A stretch of DNA of 64,000 nt from JAFGLZ01 sp964390905. Its GTDB lineage: Bacteria; Planctomycetota; Phycisphaerae; UBA1845; JAFGLZ01. Location of the stretch: assembly GCA_964390905.1 (NCBI GenBank), contig CAYMLO010000022.1:1-64000 (forward strand). The letters run 5' to 3'. Positions 1-9,200 of the stretch are shown piece after piece. A model generated the notes under the pieces. That model searched no databases. It was not told the origin of the DNA and saw only the letters and a list, made by a program, of their open reading frames with translations. The translations under genes were made by a program, and so were the position numbers. Position 1 is the stretch's first letter, and every line of letters begins with the position of its first letter.

Positions 1-557
1 TGGCGTTGCTGTTCGGTCGGGTCTACTGCGGGGGCGTCTGCCCGCTGGGCGGGATCCAGGAACTGGTCTTGCTCAAGCCGGTGCGGGTCCCGCGCCGGCT
101 CGAGACGTGGCTCGGGCTGCTGAGGTACGTCTACCTGATTCTGGCCGTCTGGTACGCCGTCCAGCCCGCCCTGGAGCGGGATTTCATCATTTGTCGCTAC
201 GATCCGTTCGTGGGGCTGTTCCGGCGGGCGGGAACGGCCGAGATGTTGAGCCTGGGCGGCGCGTTCCTGCTGATCGGGTTGTTCATCGGCCGTCCCTACT
301 GCCGTTACTTGTGTCCCTATGGCGGGATTCTGTCGTTACTGTCGCGGCTTGCGTGGCGCGGGGTGACGGTGACGCCGGCCGACGAGCTGGATTGCGGACT
401 GTGTGCCGAGTCGTGTCCCTACGGCGCGATCGCCAAGATGCGGGCGGTGCGTTCGTCCTGCCTGTTCTGCGCCCGATGTTTTGCGTTCTGTCCGGTGCAC
501 CGCGCGCAGCGGAAGGACACGGGTGCGGCCGACACCGCGCATCGGGGTGAAGCGTGA
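1..557 (+). CDS. Membrane-bound polyferredoxin, NapH/NosR C-terminal type (5' partial)
   Basis: The reading frame is already open at the left edge, so the true start lies upstream. The visible 185 residues hold hydrophobic segments (around LLRYVYLILAVWYAV and LSLGGAFLLIGLFIG), each bordered by a cysteine motif of the NapH/NosR polyferredoxin type: CGGVCPLGG and CRYLCPYGG. Two C-terminal cluster motifs follow, CGLCAESCP and CLFCARCFAFCP. Proteins of this family pass electrons through 4Fe-4S clusters at the membrane. Its stop overlaps the GTG of the next gene by 4 bp, so it is translationally coupled to the NuoE-NuoF fusion and probably forms the membrane exit or entry of the same electron chain. 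The electron donor or acceptor cannot be read from the sequence. Confidence 0.85.
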   Translation, partial: ALLFGRVYCGGVCPLGGIQELVLLKPVRVPRRLETWLGLLRYVYLILAVWYAVQPALERDFIICRYDPFVGLFRRAGTAEMLSLGGAFLLIGLFIGRPYCRYLCPYGGILSLLSRLAWRGVTVTPADELDCGLCAESCPYGAIAKMRAVRSSCLFCARCFAFCPVHRAQRKDTGAADTAHRGEA

Positions 558-3346
558 TCTCGATGGAGCCAAGGTTGCAGCGACTCCTCGCGGCGTTTGT
601 CTGTCTCTGGGCCGGCATCGTCGTGATCAGCAGCATTGCAGCGTTGATGTCCCAGAGCCTGGAGGCGCGGCGCCTCGCCCCGCTGGAGAAGGAGAGAACC
701 GAAGCCCTGCAGAAGATGGCCAGGCAAGACGTCAAGCACGTGCCGGCCCTGGCCGCCGAACTCGACGGACAGACCAAGGCATCCCTCCAGCGGGAGAGCA
801 AGTACGAGCGGGTGACGGCTCTCCTGATCGTCTCAACCGTGCTGTTCCTGGTCTGCGGCAAATGGCTCATCTGGCTCGGCGGTCCGCCGCTTCCGAAACC
901 CATCGGGATGGTCCAGCTACGTCCGGAACGTCAGGCGCCAACAGAGGCTTCCGCCGCGGCCTCGGCCCAACACGTTCGCATCGAAGAGGCCGGTGAGGAG
1001 CACGTCGAGCTGGGCCAGGTCGATACCATCGTTGACGCACACGGTCGGCGGCGTGACGCGACGCTGCCGATCCTCCAGGCGATTCAGACGCGATACGGCT
1101 ACGTGCCCGACCGGGCGTTGGAACGGGTCTGCGAACTGACGGAGATCTCGCCGGCGCAGATCGTGGGCGTTTCGACGTTCTACCCGCAGTTCCGCCGCAC
1201 GCCGATGGGCAAACACCTGGTGAAGGTGTGTCACGGGACGGCATGTCACGTCGCCGGGGCGGGCGCGGTGACCGACGCGATCCACAGGGCCCTGGGCATC
1301 CCGCCTGGGGCCGACACCGATCGTGATCGGCTGTTCACCCTGCAGCAGGTGGCGTGCTTGGGATGCTGCACGTTGGCCCCGGTGATCCAGATCGACGGCG
1401 TGACGTACGGGCATCTGACGCCTGACAAGGTGCCCGAAGTGCTGGACGATTTCCTGGCGTTGAGGCAGGCTCCCGAACGTCAACCCTCGCCGGCGCAGAT
1501 TGGCCCGGGCGAGCGTCTGCAGGGCCAGATCCGGATTGGAATGGGCTCTTGCTGCGTCGCCGGCGGCAGCGGCAAGGTCCGCCAGGCCCTCGAGCAAGCG
1601 GTCGCCAAGGACGGCCTTCACGTGGCCATCAAACGCGTTGGCTGTGTGGGGATGTGTCATCAAACGCCGCTCGTGGAGACGGTGTCGGCCGACGGCGTCT
1701 CGGCGCTCTACGCCCAGGTCGATCCGGACCTTGCCCGCTCGATCATCCGGAGGCACTTCAGACCGAGCGGCATCGCCGGCCGGGTTCGAAACAGCGTTTC
1801 GCACGCGATCGAGACGATGTTGGCCGACCGATCGAGCCGGCCCGTCGTCCGGCACGCAATCGACGTACGAGACCCGCCCGTGGCGGCGTTCCTCGGCAAG
1901 CAGCGCCACGTCGCCACCGAGCACTGCGGGCAGATCGACCCGACCGACCTGGACGACTACCTGGCCCGCGATGGGTTCCAGGCGCTCAAGCGGTGCATCA
2001 CCGAGTTGTCGCCGGAAGAGGTGATCGACGAGATCCGACGCAGCGGCCTGCGGGGCAGGGGCGGCGCGGGATACGAGACCAGCCTGAAGTGGTCGCAGGT
2101 CCGGGGCGCTCGCGGCGACGGCAAGGTCGTCATCTGCAACGGCGACGAGGGCGATCCGGGCGCCTTCATGGACCGGATGCTCATGGAGTCGTACCCCTAT
2201 CGCATCATTGAGGGCCTGGCCATCGCCGCCTACGCCGTTGGCGCCGCGGAAGGGTACTTCTACATCCGCGCGGAGTATCCGCTCGCCGTTCAGCGAATCA
2301 CCGAGGCGCTGGTCCAATGCGAGCGCCGCGGTCTGGTGGGAGGAGGTCTCGCCGGGGACGGCTTGAATCTTCGGCTCGGTATCAAGGAGGGGGCGGGGGC
2401 GTTTGTCTGCGGTGAGGAGACGGCGCTGCTGGCGTCGCTCGAGGGACATCGCGGCATGCCCCGCCTGCGTCCACCCTATCCGGCCGAGCGCGGCCTGTGG
2501 GGACGACCCACCCTGGTCAACAACGTCGAGACCTACGCCGTCGTGTCCTGGATCATGCGCAACGGGGGCGACGCCTTGCGGGCGCTGGGCTCGGGCCACG
2601 GCAGAGGGACCAAGGTCTTCGCCCTCGCCGGCAAGGTCGCCAGGGGCGGGTTGATCGAAGTGCCGATGGGGATCACGCTTCGCCAGATCGTCGAGGAGAT
2701 CGGCGGCGGCGTCCGCGGCGGGAAGCGTTTCAAGGCGATCCAGGTCGGCGGCCCCTCGGGCGGGTGCGTCCCTGCAGAGCTCGCCGATACGGCGGTGGAC
2801 TACGAGGCGCTCACCCGGGTCGGCGCGATCATGGGGTCGGGCGGCCTGGTGGTCCTGGACGAGACCGACTGCATGGTCGATATCGCCCGGTACTTCCTGC
2901 AGTTCACGCAGAACCAATCGTGCGGCAAGTGCACGTTCTGTCGAATCGGCACGCGTCGCATGTTGGAGATCTTGGACAGGCTCTGCACGGGCCAGGCCAG
3001 ACCGGGCGACTTAGACAACCTGGAGAGACTGGCATCCGCGGTCAAGCAGGGCAGCCTCTGCGGGCTGGGCCGGACGGCGCCGAATCCGATCCTCACCACG
3101 ATGCGGTACTTCCGCGACGAGTACGAGGCTCACCTAGAGGGCCGATGCCCCGCGGCGAAGTGTAAGGCCCTCATCACGTATTCGGTGACCGAAGACTGTA
3201 TCGGTTGCACGCTGTGTGCCCAGCATTGTCCGGCACAGGCGATTCGCTTTGCGCCCTATGAGAAGCACGAGATCGACAGCACGAAGTGCATTCGCTGCGG
3301 GACGTGCAAGGCCACGTGCCCGATGGACGCGATCAAGGTGGAATGA
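554..3346 (+). CDS. Membrane-anchored NuoE-NuoF / HydC-HydB fusion flavoprotein
   Basis: A 930-residue fusion. Two predicted membrane helices (about 11-32 and 87-109) precede a NuoE/HydC thioredoxin-fold domain (about 156-302) with 2Fe-2S cysteines C226, C231, C268 and C272. A second thioredoxin-like 2Fe-2S domain (about 325-405) and a NuoF/HydB core follow. The core keeps the FMN and NADH signatures GRGGAGYETSLKW, NGDEGDPGAFMDR and CGEETALLASLEG and the 4Fe-4S site SCGKCTFCRIGT. The last 50 residues carry two more 4Fe-4S motifs (CIGCTLCAQHCP, CIRCGTCKATCP). This is the diaphorase architecture of multimeric Fe-hydrogenases and bifurcating enzymes, but family members are normally soluble and have E and F as separate proteins. 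The start is GTG, overlapping the upstream stop; an ATG lies three codons in. The role as NADH oxidation or reduction linked to the membrane polyferredoxin is inferred. Confidence 0.9.
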   Translation: MISMEPRLQRLLAAFVCLWAGIVVISSIAALMSQSLEARRLAPLEKERTEALQKMARQDVKHVPALAAELDGQTKASLQRESKYERVTALLIVSTVLFLVCGKWLIWLGGPPLPKPIGMVQLRPERQAPTEASAAASAQHVRIEEAGEEHVELGQVDTIVDAHGRRRDATLPILQAIQTRYGYVPDRALERVCELTEISPAQIVGVSTFYPQFRRTPMGKHLVKVCHGTACHVAGAGAVTDAIHRALGIPPGADTDRDRLFTLQQVACLGCCTLAPVIQIDGVTYGHLTPDKVPEVLDDFLALRQAPERQPSPAQIGPGERLQGQIRIGMGSCCVAGGSGKVRQALEQAVAKDGLHVAIKRVGCVGMCHQTPLVETVSADGVSALYAQVDPDLARSIIRRHFRPSGIAGRVRNSVSHAIETMLADRSSRPVVRHAIDVRDPPVAAFLGKQRHVATEHCGQIDPTDLDDYLARDGFQALKRCITELSPEEVIDEIRRSGLRGRGGAGYETSLKWSQVRGARGDGKVVICNGDEGDPGAFMDRMLMESYPYRIIEGLAIAAYAVGAAEGYFYIRAEYPLAVQRITEALVQCERRGLVGGGLAGDGLNLRLGIKEGAGAFVCGEETALLASLEGHRGMPRLRPPYPAERGLWGRPTLVNNVETYAVVSWIMRNGGDALRALGSGHGRGTKVFALAGKVARGGLIEVPMGITLRQIVEEIGGGVRGGKRFKAIQVGGPSGGCVPAELADTAVDYEALTRVGAIMGSGGLVVLDETDCMVDIARYFLQFTQNQSCGKCTFCRIGTRRMLEILDRLCTGQARPGDLDNLERLASAVKQGSLCGLGRTAPNPILTTMRYFRDEYEAHLEGRCPAAKCKALITYSVTEDCIGCTLCAQHCPAQAIRFAPYEKHEIDSTKCIRCGTCKATCPMDAIKVE

Positions 3347-4920
3347 GCGTGGCTCGACTGGTCATCGACCATCGCGAGGTGGAGGTCCCCGACGGCAGCA
3401 CGATTCTCGATGCCGCTCGGAAGTTGGGGTTGCAGATCCCGACGCTCTGCCATCTCGACGGTTGCCGGCCGTCCACGTCGTGCATGGTCTGTGTGGTCAA
3501 GGTGAAGTCCAAAGGAGGCGGTCAAGACCGCCTGGTTCCCTCATGCGGTGCGCTCGCCGAAGACGGCATGCAGGTCGAGAGCGAAACCGAGGAGGTCCGT
3601 CAGGCCCGGACGGCCGCACTGGAGCTGCTGCTCAGCGATCACCTCGGCGACTGCATCGCGCCGTGCCAGCGGACATGCCCGGCGCACATGGACATTCCCT
3701 TGATGATTCGTCAGATCGCAGCCGGCGACCTGCGGGATGCGATCGCGACCGTCAAGCGGGACATCGCCCTGCCCGCCGTACTCGGGCGGATCTGTCCTGA
3801 GGTCTGCGAACACCGATGCCGGCGCGGACGGATCGACGATCCGGTGGCGATCTGCCTGCTGAAACGCCACGTTGCGGACGTGGACCTGGCCTCGGGGGAT
3901 CCTTACATCCCGCCCTGCAAGCCGGCGACGGGCAAGAAGGTGGCCATCGTGGGCGCCGGTCCGGCCGGTCTGTCGGCGGCGTACTCCCTGCTCCAGGCCG
4001 GGCACGCCTGCACGCTTCTCGACGACCACCCCAGGCCCGGGGGCATGCTTCGGTACGGCGTAGAGGAACGCAGGCTCCCGCGCGACGTTCTCGACGCAGA
4101 CGTCGGTGTCATCGAGAAGCTCGGCGCGGTTTTCCAGGGGGAGACGCGAATCGGGATCGATGTTTCGCTCGGGGATCTCCGTAAGGACTTCGACGCGGTG
4201 TTGCTTGCCACCGGCCCCCTGAGCCGTGAGGCCGCCGATGGCTTGGGGCTGCCGACGGAAGGACAGCGGCTCCAGACAGACGGTGACACGCACGAAACGC
4301 CCCTGCCGGGCGTCTTTGCAGCGGGGGAGGCCGTGCGTCGCGGCAAGCGGCTGGCCGTGCGATCGGTCGCCGACGGCAAGGCCGCTTCGATTTCCATGGA
4401 CTGCTACCTTTCCGGTTTACCGATGCGCGGGGGGTCGAGGCCCTTCACGACGCGCATCGGAGAACTGTCCGACGCAGAGCTGTCTGCGTTCATGAGTGGC
4501 GTCAGCCGGGCGGGCCGAACGGCCCCGGGGGAGGCGGGCGGATACTCGCCGGAACAAGCTCGGGCGGAGGCTATGCGCTGTCTCGGTTGCGACTGTGCCA
4601 AGTCGGACGACTGCAAGCTGCGCAAGTACTCGCAAGCCCATGGTGCCAGTGCCACCCGCTATCGAGCGGCGCACAAGCCCTTCGAGCGACACGACCAACA
4701 CGGCGAGGTCGTCTACGAACCGGGCAAGTGCATCGCCTGCGGGCTCTGCATCCAGATCGCCGAAGCCGCCGGCGAGCCGTTGGGACTGACGTTCGTGGGC
4801 CGGGGGTTCGACGTCCGCGTGGGCGTGCCGTTCGACCGATCCATCGCCGAGGGGTTGACGCTCGTTGCCGAGCGGTGCGCAGCCGCGTGTCCGACCGGGG
4901 CGCTGGCCCTTCGGCGTTGA
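3343..4920 (+). CDS. 2Fe-2S / GltD-like FAD protein lacking the NAD(P)H domain
   Basis: 525 residues; the ATG overlaps the previous stop (ATGA). The N-terminus is a NuoG/HydA-type 2Fe-2S domain (CHLDGCRPSTSCMVC, C36-C50, plus C68). A GltD/NfnB-type cysteine region follows (CIAPCQRTCPAH; ICPEVCEHRCRRG), then an FAD Rossmann motif GAGPAG (204-209) and the closing FAD motif GVFAAGEA (323-330). In GltD and NfnB the second, NAD(P)H-binding Rossmann domain sits between the equivalents of DAVLLATG (284-291) and GVFAAG. Here only about 30 residues separate them, so that domain is missing. The C-terminus adds further cysteine motifs (CLGCDCAKSDDC, CIACGLC, CAAACP). It is probably an electron-transferring partner of the NuoE-F fusion that takes electrons from ferredoxin-type clusters rather than from NAD(P)H. 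Confidence 0.85.
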   Translation: MSVARLVIDHREVEVPDGSTILDAARKLGLQIPTLCHLDGCRPSTSCMVCVVKVKSKGGGQDRLVPSCGALAEDGMQVESETEEVRQARTAALELLLSDHLGDCIAPCQRTCPAHMDIPLMIRQIAAGDLRDAIATVKRDIALPAVLGRICPEVCEHRCRRGRIDDPVAICLLKRHVADVDLASGDPYIPPCKPATGKKVAIVGAGPAGLSAAYSLLQAGHACTLLDDHPRPGGMLRYGVEERRLPRDVLDADVGVIEKLGAVFQGETRIGIDVSLGDLRKDFDAVLLATGPLSREAADGLGLPTEGQRLQTDGDTHETPLPGVFAAGEAVRRGKRLAVRSVADGKAASISMDCYLSGLPMRGGSRPFTTRIGELSDAELSAFMSGVSRAGRTAPGEAGGYSPEQARAEAMRCLGCDCAKSDDCKLRKYSQAHGASATRYRAAHKPFERHDQHGEVVYEPGKCIACGLCIQIAEAAGEPLGLTFVGRGFDVRVGVPFDRSIAEGLTLVAERCAAACPTGALALRR

Positions 4921-5010
4921 TCGTTGATCGGCAACCGCACGCCGCGTAGAATTCCTGCTCATGGTGTGCCCCGCGAGCCGGAGGTCAAGAGACCAAGAAG
5001 GGAGATCGCC

Positions 5011-6231
5011 ATGGTATCCGCTTCCCGAAACAGCGTACTCACGGACTTGCTTGTGACGTTCGTCGGCGCGTTCGTCATCAGCAGTTCCGTCTTGGCAGGC
5101 GACTGGGCGAACTGGCGCGGGCCCAATCACGACGGGATCAGTCCCGAGAAGGGGTTCAAGAAGACCTGGGATGCGCCGCCGAAGGTGGTGTGGGAGCATT
5201 CTGTCGGATCGGCCTTCAGTTCGTTTGCCTGCGTGGGCGGCAGGGCCTACACCTGCGGGACGAAGGACGCAAAGCAGGTCCTGTTCTGTTTCGACGCGAA
5301 AACGGGCAAGGTGATCTGGGAGGTCCCGTTTGAGAAGGAGCTGCGCGAGCGGCAGGGGGGCGACGGCACGCGCACCACGCCGACCGTTCACGAGGGCCGC
5401 GTCTACGTGTTCGGCGGACACGGAACGCTCCTGTGCGCCGACGCCAAGACGGGCGATGAGATCTGGCGCAAGCAGTTCAAGAACAAGCCCCACTGGTCGT
5501 ACAGCGGGTCGGTCCTGATCGAGGGCGACATGGCCATCGTCTCGCCGGGCCGGTCAGACGGCTCGTTGGTCGCGTTCGACAGGAAGACGGGCAGGCAGAT
5601 CTGGAAGTGTGGCAAGGAACGGGCCGGCTATGCCACGCCCTATCCCTTCACGTTTCAGAACAAGCGGTACATCGGCAGCTTCCAGGCCAAGACCTTCATC
5701 ATCGTAGAGGCCAAGACCGGCAAGCAGGTCTGCAGCATCCCGTGGAAGACGTCCTACGACGTCAACGCATCCCAGCCGATCTACCACGACGGGCAGCTGT
5801 TCCTCTCGTCCGGCTACAGCACCGGGTGCGCGCTTTACAGGCTGCTGAGCAGCGGGGACCAACTCGAGGCCAGGCTGGTTTGGAAGAACAAGGTGTTTTT
5901 GACCAAGTTCACGTCGTGCGTCCTACACGACGGCGCGCTCTACGCCGGCGACCAGCGGTCCTTGAAGTGCGCGGAATTCGCCAGCGGCAAGGAGTTGTGG
6001 TCGAAGCGCATGCCGAACGCCACCGTGCTGATCGCGGAGGGCCATCTGATCGTCTTCTCGGAAAGGGGAGAGCTGCTGATCGCCAAGGCAAGCCCGAAGG
6101 AATTCAACCCGATCGCCAAGGCGAAGCTGCTCAGCGGGCGCTGCTGGACGATCCCGACGCTTTCGGAGGGTCGGCTCTTCGTCAGGAACCTCAAGAAGGC
6201 CGCCTGCATCGATCTTAGAGCCGATTCGTGA
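5011..6231 (+). CDS. PQQ-like beta-propeller repeat protein, secreted
   Basis: 406 residues from an ATG preceded by a purine-rich AAGAAGGGAGA site; the longer upstream frame has no comparable site. The N-terminus looks like a Sec signal (hydrophobic LLVTFVGAFVISSSVLAG), then the recurrent secreted-propeller opening DWANWRGPNHDGIS. Blades repeat the pattern of an AxDAKTGKxIW-type turn (FDAKTGKVIW, ADAKTGDEIW, FDRKTGRQIW), typical of PQQ_2 (quinoprotein-like) domains. Most family members in Planctomycetota bind no demonstrated PQQ and are of unknown substrate, so no enzymatic activity is claimed. It follows the redox operon by 90 bp and could be cotranscribed with it, and it is convergent with the ABC permease gene. 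Confidence 0.85.
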   Translation: MVSASRNSVLTDLLVTFVGAFVISSSVLAGDWANWRGPNHDGISPEKGFKKTWDAPPKVVWEHSVGSAFSSFACVGGRAYTCGTKDAKQVLFCFDAKTGKVIWEVPFEKELRERQGGDGTRTTPTVHEGRVYVFGGHGTLLCADAKTGDEIWRKQFKNKPHWSYSGSVLIEGDMAIVSPGRSDGSLVAFDRKTGRQIWKCGKERAGYATPYPFTFQNKRYIGSFQAKTFIIVEAKTGKQVCSIPWKTSYDVNASQPIYHDGQLFLSSGYSTGCALYRLLSSGDQLEARLVWKNKVFLTKFTSCVLHDGALYAGDQRSLKCAEFASGKELWSKRMPNATVLIAEGHLIVFSERGELLIAKASPKEFNPIAKAKLLSGRCWTIPTLSEGRLFVRNLKKAACIDLRADS

Positions 6232-6282
6232 GCGAGACCCGTTCGGGCCCGGCGTGGCCTGAGACGACTGCGCAGGACAAGA

Positions 6283-9200
6283 CTACTCCGTTCGAAGCGC
6301 CGGCAGCAGGGGCGATCGCAACGTCGAGGCGACCGCGACCACGCCGGCGCCCGTCCCCGTCAGGAGGATAACCCCCAGCGTCAAGCTGAGCGACGCCCAA
6401 GGGATCGCCGAGGGCTTGGACGCGAGGTGTGGCATGGTGGCCAAGGCGGCGGACAGCGCGCCGATCGCCAGGCCCGCCAGCAACAACGCCGCGTTTTCGG
6501 TGAGCACCATCCACGCCAGGGACCCACGACGGAACCCCAGCGACCGCATGAGCGCCAATTCCCCGCGACGCTCGAAGACGTTCCGCAGCAGCACGGCCGC
6601 CAGGCCGAACGTTCCCAAGACCATGCCCAAGCCGCCGAGCGTCTGGAACGTGGTCAGATAGGCGTTCTCGACCACGTGATACGCGCGGAGGCGATCGACG
6701 GTGGGGACGGCGTCGAAGCCGTAATCCGCCAGGTTCACCTCTAGGGACGTCTTCGCCCGCTGGACGTCGCCGACGGGCGTCTCGACGAGGAAGACACGGT
6801 AGCCGCTGACGGACGGAAACAGGTCCAGGAGCCGCGATTCCGCGATGACCAGCTCGCCCTGAAGCACGCTGCCGGAGAGCATGGCGACAATGCGCAGGCG
6901 GATCGGTCGGCCGGCGTGGTCGTTCATCATCAGATCTTGACCGAGCCCCAGATGCAGCAGCCACATGACGGTGTTGTAGTCGCCGATGGCGGGGACGGCC
7001 CCGTCGGGCAATCCTCTGTCAAGCAGCGTCCAGGGATTCCGTCTTTCCTGATCGGTCTGCGCAAGGCTCGCCGCGAACTGGAACCCGCCGCGGTCGATCA
7101 TGCGCTTGGTCGCGCCGAGGAGCCGCGGGCGGTCGGGACGGTAGAGATTCAGACAGCTTGTCTCGTCGCCGGGTTGCAGGCGAAACGGCATCACCTGCGA
7201 TCGATCCAGGATGTCCATCGTGGATGGCGACAGGCTCAGCTTCTCACGACCGTCGGTCGTGTTCAGGTCATGGAGGATGGGCACGGCCGACTCGGCCATC
7301 AAGGCGAAGCCTCCCGTTCCGCTCTGTTCCCTGTGTGTCTGTTCGCGCGTTTCGTGTCGGTTTGCGGCGGCGATGACCAGGATGAACGTTGCGCAGGCAA
7401 TCACCCCCGCGGTCAGTAGACTGCGGCGAGGGTGTCGCCCGGCGTTGCGAACGCCGAGCAGCGCGATCGCAGCCGGGCCGGGCTGGGCGAGGGTTCCGAG
7501 GGGTCGGCGCCTTGTCCACGCCGTCATGGCGGCGATGCCCGCGATCAGCATGGACGCTCCGCTGGCAAAGGAGGCCGCCGACTCGCTGATCAGGTTCGTG
7601 CCTACAGCCGCGCCTGCCAGGGCCAATGCAACGAGGAGCGCGAAGACGGCGATCGCGGCGGGAACGAACGTTCGTTTCGCCGGCGCCACGCCGCCAGCCG
7701 TCCGGGCGCTTCCGGCCAGCAGCGCCCAGGGGGAGGATCGACCCATTCCCCGAACGGCCCAGATGATCGACCCGAGTCCGATGATCAGGCTCACCGCGAC
7801 ACCGATCAGAACGCTCCTGGCTTCCACATGGAGTTCCAGGGCCGGGGCGTTGACGGCCTCGGACCACCACGCGTGCAACCCCGCCAGCATCATCCAGGCG
7901 TATCCCATGGCACCGACGACGCCGATGGCCGAGCCGATGCCGGCCAGCAATCCTCCCTCGATGAGCAGAAGACGGGTCACTTGGCGAGGCGAGAACCCCG
8001 TCGCCAGGAGCAGGCCGATCTCCGACGATCGGTGTTCGACCCCGAGCCGGAACACCAGGGCGATCAGCATGGCGGCGGAGACGATCAGGAAGAGGCTGAA
8101 GCCCAGAAACAGCATTGCGAAGTCCGTGCTGCCTTTGCTGGCGGCGAGCGCCCGGGCCCGGATCGGTTCGAAGGCCAATCCCATCTTCCGCCCGGGCAGG
8201 TGGCGCAGGATCGCCTTCTCGAACGCGTCGGCCGTGGCGGGCAGGTCCATGCCCGCCGTCAGGCCGATCCGAACCGACGTGAGCCGACCGAAACGGTCGT
8301 GCTGCTGCGCCCAGAGTCGCTGCCCCGTCTCAAGCGATACGAAGGCCTTGGGGGTTGGACCGTAGTCATCCCAATAGCGCTCATCCTTCTCGCGGATGCG
8401 CTTCAGATCGATGGGGAACGGCGGGTCCCAGTCCGTGACATCTGCCGCGTCGGTGACGCCCTCGTATTCGGGGACAAGGCTCCGGCTGACCGCCAGGCCT
8501 TGCATGCGAATGACGCTCCGCAGCCGCAAGGTCGTGCGCTCGGTGCGAAGTCGGCCGAAGGGTCCCTGCACGTAGTAGCTCAGGCTGATCCGGGCACCGG
8601 GCCGGGCGCCAAGATCGTCGGCCGCCCACGTGTTCAAGAGGATCTCCCCAGGTCCCAGGACGGGCACGGGCTCTCCGGAGGAAAGCGTCGCCGATGCGTT
8701 CGGGGGCCAATCCATCGCGGCGAGCGTGGCATACGGGATCTCTTGCCTGTCTGCAGGTCGCGTCGAGCGGTTGTGCGGGTGCCCCACCTCTTTCGGGTGC
8801 CCCACCTCTTTAGAGGTGGGGGACACAGATCCCCGCCCGGTTCGCGACCGGCCCGGGGACGGGCCGGCTCGGGGAACCCGAGCACGCGACTGTGAAGGGG
8901 TATGTTTCGGCGACTCGATCGCGATCGTGTTGGCCAGATAGGCGAGCACGGGTGTGCACGGCGCGCGGAGCGATTGGGCGGCGGCAAGAGCAGCACTCTC
9001 GATGCTGGACCCGAGCAGGAAACGCCTGCTCTCCAGGACGACACAGGGGCCCCCGGCGTCGCGGCGGAGCTTCAGACCGAGGTCTACAAGTCTGACCCGC
9101 GCGTCGAACAGATCCTGCAGGCGATCGGCATCCGGCGATCCTGACGCGTCAACGTCCGTCCGTCCGGCCACCAGAAGCACGTTGCAGCGTTCTTGCTGTT

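Noticed and set aside
917..2917. Long minus-strand open frame (666 codons) opposite the NuoE-F fusion
   Set aside because: It is antisense to a gene with clear domain motifs; high GC makes long shadow frames common. No recognisable motif or start signal.
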